A DNA stretch of 12,869 nucleotides from Magnetococcales bacterium (GTDB lineage Bacteria; Pseudomonadota; Magnetococcia; Magnetococcales; JADGCH01). Where the stretch lies: contig JADGCM010000039.1 of NCBI GenBank assembly GCA_015228995.1, positions 1 to 12,869 of the forward strand, read 5' to 3'. The position numbers were made by a program, and so were the translations under genes. Every line of letters starts with the position of its first letter. Within the stretch, counting starts at the first letter, position 1. Under the pieces are notes generated by a model. That model worked only from the letters and a program-made list of their open reading frames with translations. It did not search any database and was not told the origin of the DNA. Shown in pieces: positions 1 through 8,001 of the stretch.

Positions 1-2
1 CG

Positions 3-100
3 CCCCTCACCCCCCGACCCCCTCTCCCACAAGGGGAGAGGGGGAGGCATGAGGCGGCCTCTTCACCCTCTCCCCTTGTGGGAGAGGGCAGGGTGAGGGG
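3..100. repeat. Long GC-rich inverted repeat (REP/MITE-like hairpin)
   Basis: A perfect 23-base inverted repeat pairs 20-42 with 66-88, and a second 10-base block pairs 3-12 (CCCCTCACCC) with 91-100 (GGGTGAGGGG). Each inner arm is itself nearly palindromic (CCCTCTCCC, a short spacer, then GGGGAGAGGG), so the element could also fold as two small hairpins. Repeats built on CCCTCTCCC/GGGAGAGGG are common between genes in many proteobacteria; I infer the same class here. It ends 11 bases before the first gene's ATG. Transcribed from upstream, it would form a strong hairpin that could block read-through, stabilise an mRNA end or affect translation of the first gene. There is no T-run typical of an intrinsic terminator. 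No other feature is visible in 1-111. Confidence 0.85.
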
Positions 101-111
101 TTGAAAGAGTA

Positions 112-2274
112 ATGAAAAAAAATAATATCATAGCAGTTTTATCAGTAATACTGGTATTAATTATTATTGTGCTTTCTTATCGGATACAGAGCCGTCGTCA
201 TATCTCGCCCACGTCACAGCCCACGCACACCACCAGTGAGGTACAATCACAACGGCTGCGCTTGGGGCTGAACATTCCACCCGGTACGGCACTTTACGCC
301 GCTGCAGAGCGTTTTGCGCAACGGGTCGCTGACGATAGCCACCACTCTATCCAGATCTCCGTTCATCCCAACCAGGAACTCGGTACCGATAACCAGATGT
401 TGGAGATGGCCCGACGGGGCGAGTTAGATCTGGTGCTGATCCCGACAGCCAAATTTAGTACGACCATCCCCGCCATGCAGGTGCTGGACTTACCCTTTTT
501 GTTTCCGTCGCGACAACTGCTCTATCAAGCCCTGGATGGTCAATTGGGGGCCATGTTGCTGGAACGGCTCGACAACGTTGGCTTGAAGGGGCTCACTTTT
601 TGGGAAAACGGTTTCAAACAATGGACGGCCAACCGTTCCCTACGTACCCCAGAGGATTTTGGGGGACTCAAAATGCGGATTATGAACAGCCGCATTCTCC
701 AGAATCAATTTGAGTCATTGGGAGCCAGTGCCATTCCCATCGACTTTCACACCACCCGTCAAGCACTGGCTGACCGGGTGGTGGATGGACAGGAAAACCC
801 CCTAGTCGCCATTGTCAGCATGGGATTTCATGAGGTGCAATCGCATCTGACCCTCAGTCACCATGCCTATCTTGGCTACGTCTTTGCCATGAGCAAAAGC
901 GTTTTTGAACGTTTATCAACACCGCATCAGCAGGTCGTTGTCACCGCAGCCCGGGCGCTCACGGCCTGGGAAAGAGAGGAGACGCAACGTTACGAAGCCA
1001 CCTTTTTGGAGACGATCCGCAGCGCTGGTGTTCAGATTCATACCCTGTCCGATGGAGAGCGACAGCGTTTTCAGCAGGCGCTCGCCCATTTACCTCGCAA
1101 GTTTGAACGCCTCGTTGGTCCCGATGTGATGGCCAAAGTCCAACAGATAATCGCCCAAGAGCGTCTTGCAACCGCCAATATATCCCCGCTGATCATCGGT
1201 TTAGATGCTGATCTCTCCTCGCAAAGCGTCCAGGTTGGCTTGGCCGTCAAGCAAGGTGCCGAGTTGGCTATCGACGACATCAATCAGCAAGGGGGGGTAC
1301 TCGGTCGTCCATTGTTATTAATGGCCAAAGATCACCGCGGTATGCCAGAACGTGGGCGTGATAATCTGCGTGCTTTTGCCGATCAGGCTAATCTAGTAGC
1401 CATTATCGGCGGTAAGGGCAGCGATGTCATTCGGGCTGAATTGGATTTGATCCAACAGCTCCAAGTGCCCTATCTGATCCCGTGGGCTGCCGCTGCTGAA
1501 TTGGTCGACAATGGGCAAAAGCCCAACTTTGTCTTCCGTGCGAGTCTTAATGATCGGTTGGTGATTCCTTTTCTCACTGATCGAGCCGTTGTTCACGGTG
1601 ACCGAATGACCATTGTCTTTGAAAATACAGCTTGGGGTCGGAATGGCAAAGATCTCGCCCAAGCGCACTTGTCTCAAATTGGACAGCAACCTGCGCATGT
1701 GGTCGGTTTTCCGACTGGAACCAAAGATTTTCAGGAGGTGGTGGCCCAAATCGGTGCTTCTCGGGCCAATGTGGTGTTGCTGATTGCGGCACCCAAGAGC
1801 GGCAAGGCCTTTTTGAAGGTATTGTTTCAGGCTGTACCAACCATGCCAGTGATCGCTCACTGGGGATTTATCGGCGATGCCTTTACGACAGAAGAGTCGT
1901 CGTTGTTGGCAGAGAAAAATGTTTTTTTTCCACAAACCATCCCACTGCATGCTGCAACGCCACTATGGCGTCAAACCCTAGCCCGTTATCAACACTATTT
2001 TCACACCGACACCACCGCTCTGCTGCACGTCAGCAGTGGTTTTGCTCACGCCTACGATCTGCTCCAATTGTTGGCTATTGCCATGCGTGAGGCGGGTACG
2101 ACGGACCGACAGGCTATTCGCGACGCCCTGGAGCATATTAAAGTTTATCATGGCCTGGTTAAAAATTATGCGAATCCGTTCACGGCCGAGCAACACGATG
2201 CCCTGAGTATGGAAGATTACCAGCTGACACGTTTTCTCAAGGACGGCGCTATGCCACAGAAAGGGCTCGATTGA
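112..2274 (+). CDS. Membrane-anchored double solute-binding protein, DctP-like plus LivK-like
   Basis: A 720-residue protein with two unrelated periplasmic ligand-binding modules in tandem. Residues about 5-23 are a hydrophobic N-terminal helix with no clear cleavage site, so it probably tethers the protein to the inner membrane. Residues about 48-352 match the TRAP-transporter receptor family (DctP). They include LKMRI, whose Arg189 is the position that binds substrate carboxylate in the family, and the signature VVDGQENP (223-230). Residues about 356-705 match the ABC branched-chain amino-acid receptor family (Peripla_BP_6/LivK), with GLAVKQGAELAIDDINQQGG at 376-395 followed by an early IIGG (431-434). 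Either family alone is usually about 330-400 residues, so this is a true fusion. No permease gene is nearby, and the gene overlaps a sensor kinase gene by 4 bases. I infer a sensory co-receptor role, as for TorT-TorS or LuxP-LuxQ, rather than transport. The ligands cannot be read from the sequence. The first codons are AT-rich and the ribosome-binding site (GAAAGAG) is weak. Confidence 0.88.
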   Translation: MKKNNIIAVLSVILVLIIIVLSYRIQSRRHISPTSQPTHTTSEVQSQRLRLGLNIPPGTALYAAAERFAQRVADDSHHSIQISVHPNQELGTDNQMLEMARRGELDLVLIPTAKFSTTIPAMQVLDLPFLFPSRQLLYQALDGQLGAMLLERLDNVGLKGLTFWENGFKQWTANRSLRTPEDFGGLKMRIMNSRILQNQFESLGASAIPIDFHTTRQALADRVVDGQENPLVAIVSMGFHEVQSHLTLSHHAYLGYVFAMSKSVFERLSTPHQQVVVTAARALTAWEREETQRYEATFLETIRSAGVQIHTLSDGERQRFQQALAHLPRKFERLVGPDVMAKVQQIIAQERLATANISPLIIGLDADLSSQSVQVGLAVKQGAELAIDDINQQGGVLGRPLLLMAKDHRGMPERGRDNLRAFADQANLVAIIGGKGSDVIRAELDLIQQLQVPYLIPWAAAAELVDNGQKPNFVFRASLNDRLVIPFLTDRAVVHGDRMTIVFENTAWGRNGKDLAQAHLSQIGQQPAHVVGFPTGTKDFQEVVAQIGASRANVVLLIAAPKSGKAFLKVLFQAVPTMPVIAHWGFIGDAFTTEESSLLAEKNVFFPQTIPLHAATPLWRQTLARYQHYFHTDTTALLHVSSGFAHAYDLLQLLAIAMREAGTTDRQAIRDALEHIKVYHGLVKNYANPFTAEQHDALSMEDYQLTRFLKDGAMPQKGLD
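2258..2265 (+). promoter_or_regulatory. Ribosome-binding site supporting a TTG start
   Basis: AGAAAGGG ends 5 bases before TTG at 2271, which overlaps the TGA stop of the upstream gene (TTGA). This site and the downstream transmembrane helix support TTG as the start. The next in-frame ATG (Met32) lies inside the first transmembrane segment and would destroy it. Confidence 0.55.
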
Positions 2275-5200
2275 AGACGCCTGCCAACAAAAAACTTGTT
2301 AATCGACTGGTTTTACAATTTTCGCTCTTCGTTGCCGTGGCGCTAGCTTTGTTGACCGCTCTGATGACGTTGCGTATCGTCGATTTGGTCGAAGAGCGAG
2401 TTGTTTCCAGCTACACCGGAGAAGGGCGGGGACAACTGCTGAGATTTAACGAGCACATTGATCACTTGGTAGAAAATGTCAAGCGGCTGGCAGCCAATCC
2501 GTTGGTGGTGCAAGCGATGACGGATCGCAGCGGACGCAGTGGCTATCTTCCTCAACTAGTGGCTAATTTTGCCGAAGGGCGTGATGTGGCGACCTTTTTA
2601 CTGGTCGATTACGATGCCCAGCCCCTCTTTATCCACCATACCGGTATTGGTCGCAAGGATGCGTATGAGAGTACCCATCTGTTGTTACGCGAGGTATTGG
2701 GGTTGGACCGTTCGGCGGTAATGGTCGATCACGAGCAACGACTCCTTCTTATCAGTTACCCCATCCAGTTCTATGAGACTGCCCAAGGGGCTGCTGTGGT
2801 CTATTTTGATCTGACCAAAATTCTGGCACAATTTTTAGCCACGGACAAAGCCAGTTACCGGTGGTTGGTGGGGGAGCGGCTGCTGGTTGATACCGGTAGC
2901 GTCACGCATCAGGACCCCATGGAGTTGGCGGTTTATCCGGACAAACGTTACTACTGGCTGAACAAACTGCAACTTCACCTAAGAATCGTCATTGATCGTG
3001 CTACGCTGCTGCGACCAGTTTACGAAACCATCGTCGACGAGACCTTGCTCGGCCTAGCTATCTTGATTAGTGCTATTTTACTGGCGTTTCGTATGGGTGG
3101 CAAAATTGCCGATCCCATCCTGTCATTATACCGCAAAATCCACGACAGCAGTAACGATAGCCCCCTGCAGCTGTGTCCGGTGGGCACCAGTGATGAGTTG
3201 GAAGAGCTGGCTGAAATCGTCGAAACCAGACACCAGCAGCTGCGTACAGCAAGAACGACGCTTGAACAGCTGCTTAACCAAAAAAGCCGTTCTCTCAACC
3301 AAGTTAGCGAGACCCTGGCCCAAATCGAATCGTTGTTGGTGACCGCGTTGGAAACCATTGAGGATGGTTTTGCTATTTTCGATGCCGATGACCGTCTCCA
3401 CCTATGGAATAATGCCTTTCAAAGGGAGCATAAGGAGCTGTCTGATTTTGCGGTAGCAGGGGTTTCTTACGAGAGCATCCTCCGTAAGGCCATTGAGCGT
3501 GGTCTGTTACCAGATGCCGTTGGTTGTGAGGAGGAGTGGTTATCACGACGCATGGCCCAGCATCGCAATCCGCAACAGCCACTGATCGAACGGAGACTAA
3601 ATAATAAATGGTATCGGATTGCCGAGAGTTCGATCGACAACGGTTGGACGGTGGCTATTTTCTCCAACGTGACCCAACAAAAGCAATTAGAATTGACCCT
3701 CATCGATGCTAAAACAGCGGCTGAATCGGCTGTTCGGGCCAAAAGTGCCTTTTTGGCCAATATGAGTCATGAGATCCGCACGCCGATGAACGCCATCATC
3801 GGTCTCAGCCATCTCTGTATGCAGACCCAACTCACCCATAAACAACAAGATTACCTCACCAAAATCCATTACTCAGCGGCGGCGTTGTTGCGGATTATCA
3901 ACGATATCCTCGATTTTTCTAAAATAGAGGCGGGTCATCTGGACATGGAGAGCATTGAGTTTACCTTGACCCAAGTATTCAACCAAATCGTGACCTTGCT
4001 TGCTGCAAAAGCTCAGGAAAAACAGATCACCTTTCGCATAGAAACCGCAGATGGTGTACCCAACCATCTCATCGGTGATCCGCTCAGGTTAGGACAAATT
4101 CTGGTCAACCTGAGCAACAACGCCATCAAATTTACTGAACAAGGGGAGGTTGTTGTCATCACAGAGCTGCTGCAACAAGAACAGAGTTCGGTCCGGCTCC
4201 AATTTACCGTTCGTGATACCGGGATCGGTATGACACCGGAACAGCTATCGGGGCTCTTTCAAGCCTTCAGCCAAGCTGACTCCTCTATCAGTCGCAGATA
4301 TGGGGGTACCGGTCTTGGGTTAACCATCTCGCAACGCCTGATCGAAATGATGTCTGGATCAATACGGGTTGAGAGTGAACCAGGCCTGGGATCACGGTTT
4401 ATCTTTGATGTGCAGCTTGGGGTATCGCCGCGGCAGGATCAACAAATTTCTCTAGATGCCAATGTTGCGGAGGATGCTGCGGATTGGCACGATCTCATGG
4501 GTTCCTTATCCGGCGCCCATCTGTTGTTGGTAGAGGATAATGAAATCAATCAGCAAGTTGCTCGTGAATTACTGGAACAGGCCCATATTACGGTAACGAT
4601 TGCCCAAAATGGCCAAGAGGCGGTAACGATGGTGTCCCAACACGATTACGACGGCGTGTTAATGGATGTACACATGCCGGTTATGGACGGTCTGGAGGCA
4701 ACCCGTCTTATCCGGCAGCAGCAGCGCTGGGCCCACTTACCGATCTTGGCCATGACTGCCAACGCCATGGTCGGTGACCGTGAGCAATGCTTGGCCGCTG
4801 GTATGCAGGATCATATTGTTAAACCGATTGATCCAGCCGACTTATTCACGACTTTATCCAGATGGATCACACCGTCGTTATCATCGTCACCATCGTCACC
4901 ATCGGTAGTGGTTGTTGCCGATGCTGTTGTGGAGCATGCAGGATTGCCCCTACCGTTCATCCCCGGTATCAATACTCAGGCTGGGGTGCGCCGCATGGGG
5001 GGTAACGTCCGCAGTTATCTCAACCTGCTGCATAAATTTCGCCTCAATCAGGGTGGTGTAGACCAAGCCATTAGCGCGGCATTGGCCGCACGCGACCAGG
5101 AGATGGCCGAGAGATTGGCGCATACCTTAAAAGGCATTGCCGGTACCATTGGGGCGACGACACTCCAGGATGAGGCTTACGCACTGGAACAGGGTATCAA

Positions 5201-5594
5201 AACTGGCTGGGCCGACCCAGATGGCTTGAAGCTGCTACTGGCGGGGGTTAGCCAAGAGCTTGGTCACGTCTGTCGAAACCTTGATCAGATACTACCCGGT
5301 TTGACCACTACAGCAGAGGAGGTTGTGCCAGAATCTGACACTGAAGCAGCGGCTAAAGAAGGTGAACGGGCGGCGTTATTGCGGCAGGTGGCAAGGCAGC
5401 TGGCCTTGTTCGATGCCGATGTTGATAACAGTTTAGCCAATCTACGTCAGCTTTCAAGCCGTTCACAACCATGGTTAGCCTGGATTACGCAAATGGAGCA
5501 GTTGGTGTCTCGGTATGACTTTGATGCCGCTATGCAAATTCTGCTACAATGCGGGGCCGCCATGAACGTCGATTTGGATAACACTGATGAGTGA
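2271..5594 (+). CDS. Transmembrane hybrid sensor histidine kinase with REC and Hpt domains
   Basis: An 1107-residue inner-membrane hybrid kinase. Transmembrane helices lie at about 13-34 and 258-275, enclosing a periplasmic sensor of about 220 residues that looks dCache-like. A HAMP-like/coiled-coil linker (275-350) and a PAS domain (about 355-470) follow. The HisKA motif MSHEIRTPMN has phospho-acceptor His500. The ATPase shows the N-box (NLSNNAIKF, 613-621), DTGIGM (649-654) and GGTGLGL (678-684). A receiver spans about 749-866, with acidic residues E755/D756, phospho-acceptor Asp799 and Lys851. An Hpt domain spans about 900-1005, with AHTLKG and His951. All catalytic residues are present, so an internal His-Asp-His phosphorelay is expected. 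A Ser/Pro linker joins REC and Hpt. The last 75 residues form a helical tail also found in the next gene's kinase. The start is TTG, overlapping the binding-protein gene, which suggests that the upstream product is the periplasmic partner. The final phosphate acceptor is probably one or more of the three receivers encoded downstream. Confidence 0.93.
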   Translation: MKTPANKKLVNRLVLQFSLFVAVALALLTALMTLRIVDLVEERVVSSYTGEGRGQLLRFNEHIDHLVENVKRLAANPLVVQAMTDRSGRSGYLPQLVANFAEGRDVATFLLVDYDAQPLFIHHTGIGRKDAYESTHLLLREVLGLDRSAVMVDHEQRLLLISYPIQFYETAQGAAVVYFDLTKILAQFLATDKASYRWLVGERLLVDTGSVTHQDPMELAVYPDKRYYWLNKLQLHLRIVIDRATLLRPVYETIVDETLLGLAILISAILLAFRMGGKIADPILSLYRKIHDSSNDSPLQLCPVGTSDELEELAEIVETRHQQLRTARTTLEQLLNQKSRSLNQVSETLAQIESLLVTALETIEDGFAIFDADDRLHLWNNAFQREHKELSDFAVAGVSYESILRKAIERGLLPDAVGCEEEWLSRRMAQHRNPQQPLIERRLNNKWYRIAESSIDNGWTVAIFSNVTQQKQLELTLIDAKTAAESAVRAKSAFLANMSHEIRTPMNAIIGLSHLCMQTQLTHKQQDYLTKIHYSAAALLRIINDILDFSKIEAGHLDMESIEFTLTQVFNQIVTLLAAKAQEKQITFRIETADGVPNHLIGDPLRLGQILVNLSNNAIKFTEQGEVVVITELLQQEQSSVRLQFTVRDTGIGMTPEQLSGLFQAFSQADSSISRRYGGTGLGLTISQRLIEMMSGSIRVESEPGLGSRFIFDVQLGVSPRQDQQISLDANVAEDAADWHDLMGSLSGAHLLLVEDNEINQQVARELLEQAHITVTIAQNGQEAVTMVSQHDYDGVLMDVHMPVMDGLEATRLIRQQQRWAHLPILAMTANAMVGDREQCLAAGMQDHIVKPIDPADLFTTLSRWITPSLSSSPSSPSVVVVADAVVEHAGLPLPFIPGINTQAGVRRMGGNVRSYLNLLHKFRLNQGGVDQAISAALAARDQEMAERLAHTLKGIAGTIGATTLQDEAYALEQGIKTGWADPDGLKLLLAGVSQELGHVCRNLDQILPGLTTTAEEVVPESDTEAAAKEGERAALLRQVARQLALFDADVDNSLANLRQLSSRSQPWLAWITQMEQLVSRYDFDAAMQILLQCGAAMNVDLDNTDE
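4882..4904 (+). repeat. Short 9-base tandem repeat coding a Ser/Pro linker
   Basis: CATCGTCAC occurs twice in tandem (4882-4890, 4891-4899), followed by a partial copy. In frame it encodes Ser-Ser-Pro units at about residues 871-878, in the hinge between the receiver and Hpt domains of the hybrid kinase. It could change length by slippage without breaking the frame. Confidence 0.55.
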
Positions 5595-8001
5595 CATAAA
5601 AAATAGGCCCACTATCCTGATTGTTGATGATGTTCCTGAAAATCTGGACGTATTAAAAAGCCTGTTGATGACCGATTATATGGTTCGTCCAGCCACCAAT
5701 GGGGCACTGGCGCTGCGGCTGGCCCGGATGACACCGCGACCGGATTTAATCCTGTTGGACATCATGATGCCTGATATGGATGGCCATGCCGTCTGCCGTC
5801 ATCTGAAATCAGATCCGCTGACGCGGGATATCCCGATCATTTTTGTCACTGCCAGAAGCCGCGTCGAAGATGAACTAGAAGGGCTGCAAATGGGCGCCGC
5901 TGACTATATTACTAAGCCGATCAGCCCCTATATCGTCAGAGCCCGTGTCAGCACCCAGCTGGAGTTGCACCGCATCCACCGCGAACTGGAAGAGAAAAAT
6001 CACCGGCTTTATGAGATTAATGAGCGTCTCACCAGTAGCATGGAGAAATTATCGGCGTCGGAGGACCGATTCCGTGGCTTGGTGCAGACCATTCCCGATA
6101 TTGTCTATAAAATTGACTCCGAAGGACGGTTTACTTTTCTCAACAAATCGATTGAGCGTCTTGGTTATCACCAATCTGATCTGATCGGTCGCCACTTTTC
6201 CGAGATCATTCACGAGGCCGACGTTAAACTGGTCAGTATTGATGACGTACTGAAGCGGATTGGCCCAGGGACGAGCAATCCAAGCCAAAAATTATTTGAT
6301 GAGCGGCGCACCGGCGTGCGTATGACGATGGGATTGGAGATTCGTCTTAAAACCAAAGCGGGCAAACCGGCTGAGGTAGCGGAGATCAAAAATATCAGCG
6401 CTCCTACCGATACCGTTAACGTCGAGGTCAACAGTACCGGTTTGTATGGTGATGTCGGTATCGATACCTCGGCCCAGTTGCGCCAATACGTCGGCACAGT
6501 GGGCGTGATTCGCGATATTACTGATCGACAAAAAACCCATCAGGCCCTGCTAGACGAGCGTAAATTATTGCGACAACTCATCAATGCGGTGCCATTGCCC
6601 ATCTTTTTTGTTAATCGTGATGGCAATCTCATCTTTTTCAACGAGGCCTTCCGCAATTTTAAGGGAATAGGCCTACACCAAATTGAGACCATAAATCTAA
6701 CGGAACTATTCAATACCGCTGCCTGTCAGCACTTGAAGCAATTGATTGATAGCGTTCTTGCTGCTGATGACGACAGCACAGTGGTAGATACCTGCGACGA
6801 TATCGAAGATGGGAGCGGCCAGACTCGTTCCGTCCGTACTATCTTGACTAAATTTCAACGCCAAGATCCGCCAACATCGGCCGCGATAGCTGTTTTTGTC
6901 GATGTCACGGAGCAGAAAAAATTCACTAAAGAGTTGATCAAAGCCCGTAAGACAGCCGAGGAAATGGCCGAAAAAGCGGAGGTAGCCAATCGTGCTAAAA
7001 GCGATTTTATTGCCAACATGAGCCATGAAATTCGCACCCCGCTCAATGCTGTCATTGGCCTGACCTACTTATGTTTGCAAACATCTTTGACGGATAAGCA
7101 ACGTGATTACCTGAATAATGTCAGCAAGAGCGCCCATGCCCTGTTGCAGATGTTGACCGATATCCTCGACTTTGCTAACACCGAAACTGGACAAATCGTC
7201 ATGGAGGAGGTCTCGTTTGTCTTGGATGATGTGCTCCATGCCCTGATGACTAAATTTTGTTCCAAAAGTCAGAAGAAGGGCGTGCAATTGCTGCTCGATA
7301 ATAAAGGCGGAACCCCTTACCGTCTCCATGGTGATGCACGCCGCTTGAGTCAGGTGCTTAGCCATCTGCTTGCTAATGCCATCAAATTTACTAAATCTGG
7401 GCAGGTCATTATCCAGGTTGAGCCGGTGGCTGAGACCGATATTGACCTGCTATTCAAGTTCTCGGTGCATGACACCGGTATCGGTATGAGCCAGCAACAA
7501 ATCGACAAGCTGTTTCAGAAGTTCTCCCAATGTGATACCGCACTGAATCGCGACCATGGTGGCATTGGCATCGGTTTGGCTATGAGTCAGCGGTTGGTCG
7601 CCCTGATGGGCGGCGATATCAAGGTTGAGAGTACCCTGGGACAGGGGAGCCAATTTACCTTTACCAGCCGGTTCAGAAAGGCTGTTGAGCCGAGTGATGG
7701 CGTCAGCGTGATGGATGATGAGCTATTGCCAGCATCAGCCGATGATGATGTGCTGCCTGATGCTACGGAAGCCATTACTGGAGGAGAGAGCCTTGAGCTG
7801 CTGTTTCGGCAAGCGGTGGCATTGTTACTCGGTTTCGATGCCGAAGTGGAGCAGGTCGTCGCCCGCATGGCCCCGCTGGCGAGAAGCCTGTCACAACGTG
7901 AGCGACTGGCATCGATTCAGCACTCTCTCAGTCGCTATGACTATGAAACCAGCCTAACGCTACTGAGCCAATGGGCTGAGGAGGAGGGGATTACCGTATG
8001 A
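5587..8001 (+). CDS. Soluble REC-PAS-PAS-HisKA-HATPase histidine kinase
   Basis: An 804-residue cytoplasmic protein with no transmembrane segment. An N-terminal receiver (about 8-125) has D14/D15, phospho-acceptor Asp58 (LLDIMMPDMDG) and Lys110. A coiled coil (about 126-158) leads to PAS-1 (about 158-315), which contains an insertion, and PAS-2 (about 325-445). HisKA carries MSHEIRTPLN with His480. The ATPase domain keeps DTGIGM (629-634) and GGIGIGL (658-664). Its N-box reads HLLANAIKF: the second Asn (597) is kept but the usual first Asn is His593. No C-terminal receiver or Hpt follows. Instead there is a tail (about 735-800) homologous to the end of the upstream hybrid kinase. The ATG overlaps the upstream stop by 8 bases with no strong ribosome-binding site, so translation is probably coupled. 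As a kinase led by a receiver, it may be switched by phosphate from the membrane kinase and may add PAS-sensed cytoplasmic input. Kinase activity is likely but not certain because of the altered N-box. Confidence 0.9.
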   Translation: MSDIKNRPTILIVDDVPENLDVLKSLLMTDYMVRPATNGALALRLARMTPRPDLILLDIMMPDMDGHAVCRHLKSDPLTRDIPIIFVTARSRVEDELEGLQMGAADYITKPISPYIVRARVSTQLELHRIHRELEEKNHRLYEINERLTSSMEKLSASEDRFRGLVQTIPDIVYKIDSEGRFTFLNKSIERLGYHQSDLIGRHFSEIIHEADVKLVSIDDVLKRIGPGTSNPSQKLFDERRTGVRMTMGLEIRLKTKAGKPAEVAEIKNISAPTDTVNVEVNSTGLYGDVGIDTSAQLRQYVGTVGVIRDITDRQKTHQALLDERKLLRQLINAVPLPIFFVNRDGNLIFFNEAFRNFKGIGLHQIETINLTELFNTAACQHLKQLIDSVLAADDDSTVVDTCDDIEDGSGQTRSVRTILTKFQRQDPPTSAAIAVFVDVTEQKKFTKELIKARKTAEEMAEKAEVANRAKSDFIANMSHEIRTPLNAVIGLTYLCLQTSLTDKQRDYLNNVSKSAHALLQMLTDILDFANTETGQIVMEEVSFVLDDVLHALMTKFCSKSQKKGVQLLLDNKGGTPYRLHGDARRLSQVLSHLLANAIKFTKSGQVIIQVEPVAETDIDLLFKFSVHDTGIGMSQQQIDKLFQKFSQCDTALNRDHGGIGIGLAMSQRLVALMGGDIKVESTLGQGSQFTFTSRFRKAVEPSDGVSVMDDELLPASADDDVLPDATEAITGGESLELLFRQAVALLLGFDAEVEQVVARMAPLARSLSQRERLASIQHSLSRYDYETSLTLLSQWAEEEGITV
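7978..7989 (+). promoter_or_regulatory. Strong ribosome-binding site of the HD-GYP gene
   Basis: The purine run GAGGAGGAGGGG lies 8 bases before the ATG at 7998, inside the 3' end of the kinase gene. It is much stronger than the sites at the other junctions of this operon, where little Shine-Dalgarno match is seen. The HD-GYP protein may therefore be translated at a higher level than its neighbours. Confidence 0.6.

Noticed and set aside
1393..1950. A 185-codon open frame on the minus strand inside the double binding-protein gene
   Set aside because: It is antisense to a gene with clear domain matches, its translation resembles no family I recognise, and it has no supporting context.
1632..2090. 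A 152-codon plus-strand open frame in a different phase within the binding-protein gene
   Set aside because: It is out of frame with a well-supported domain; the translation is of unusual composition with no family match.
112..2274. Transporter component interpretation of the binding-protein gene
   Set aside because: No TRAP (DctQ/DctM) or ABC permease or ATPase gene is present. The gene overlaps a sensor kinase gene, so a sensory role fits better, although a distant transporter cannot be excluded.
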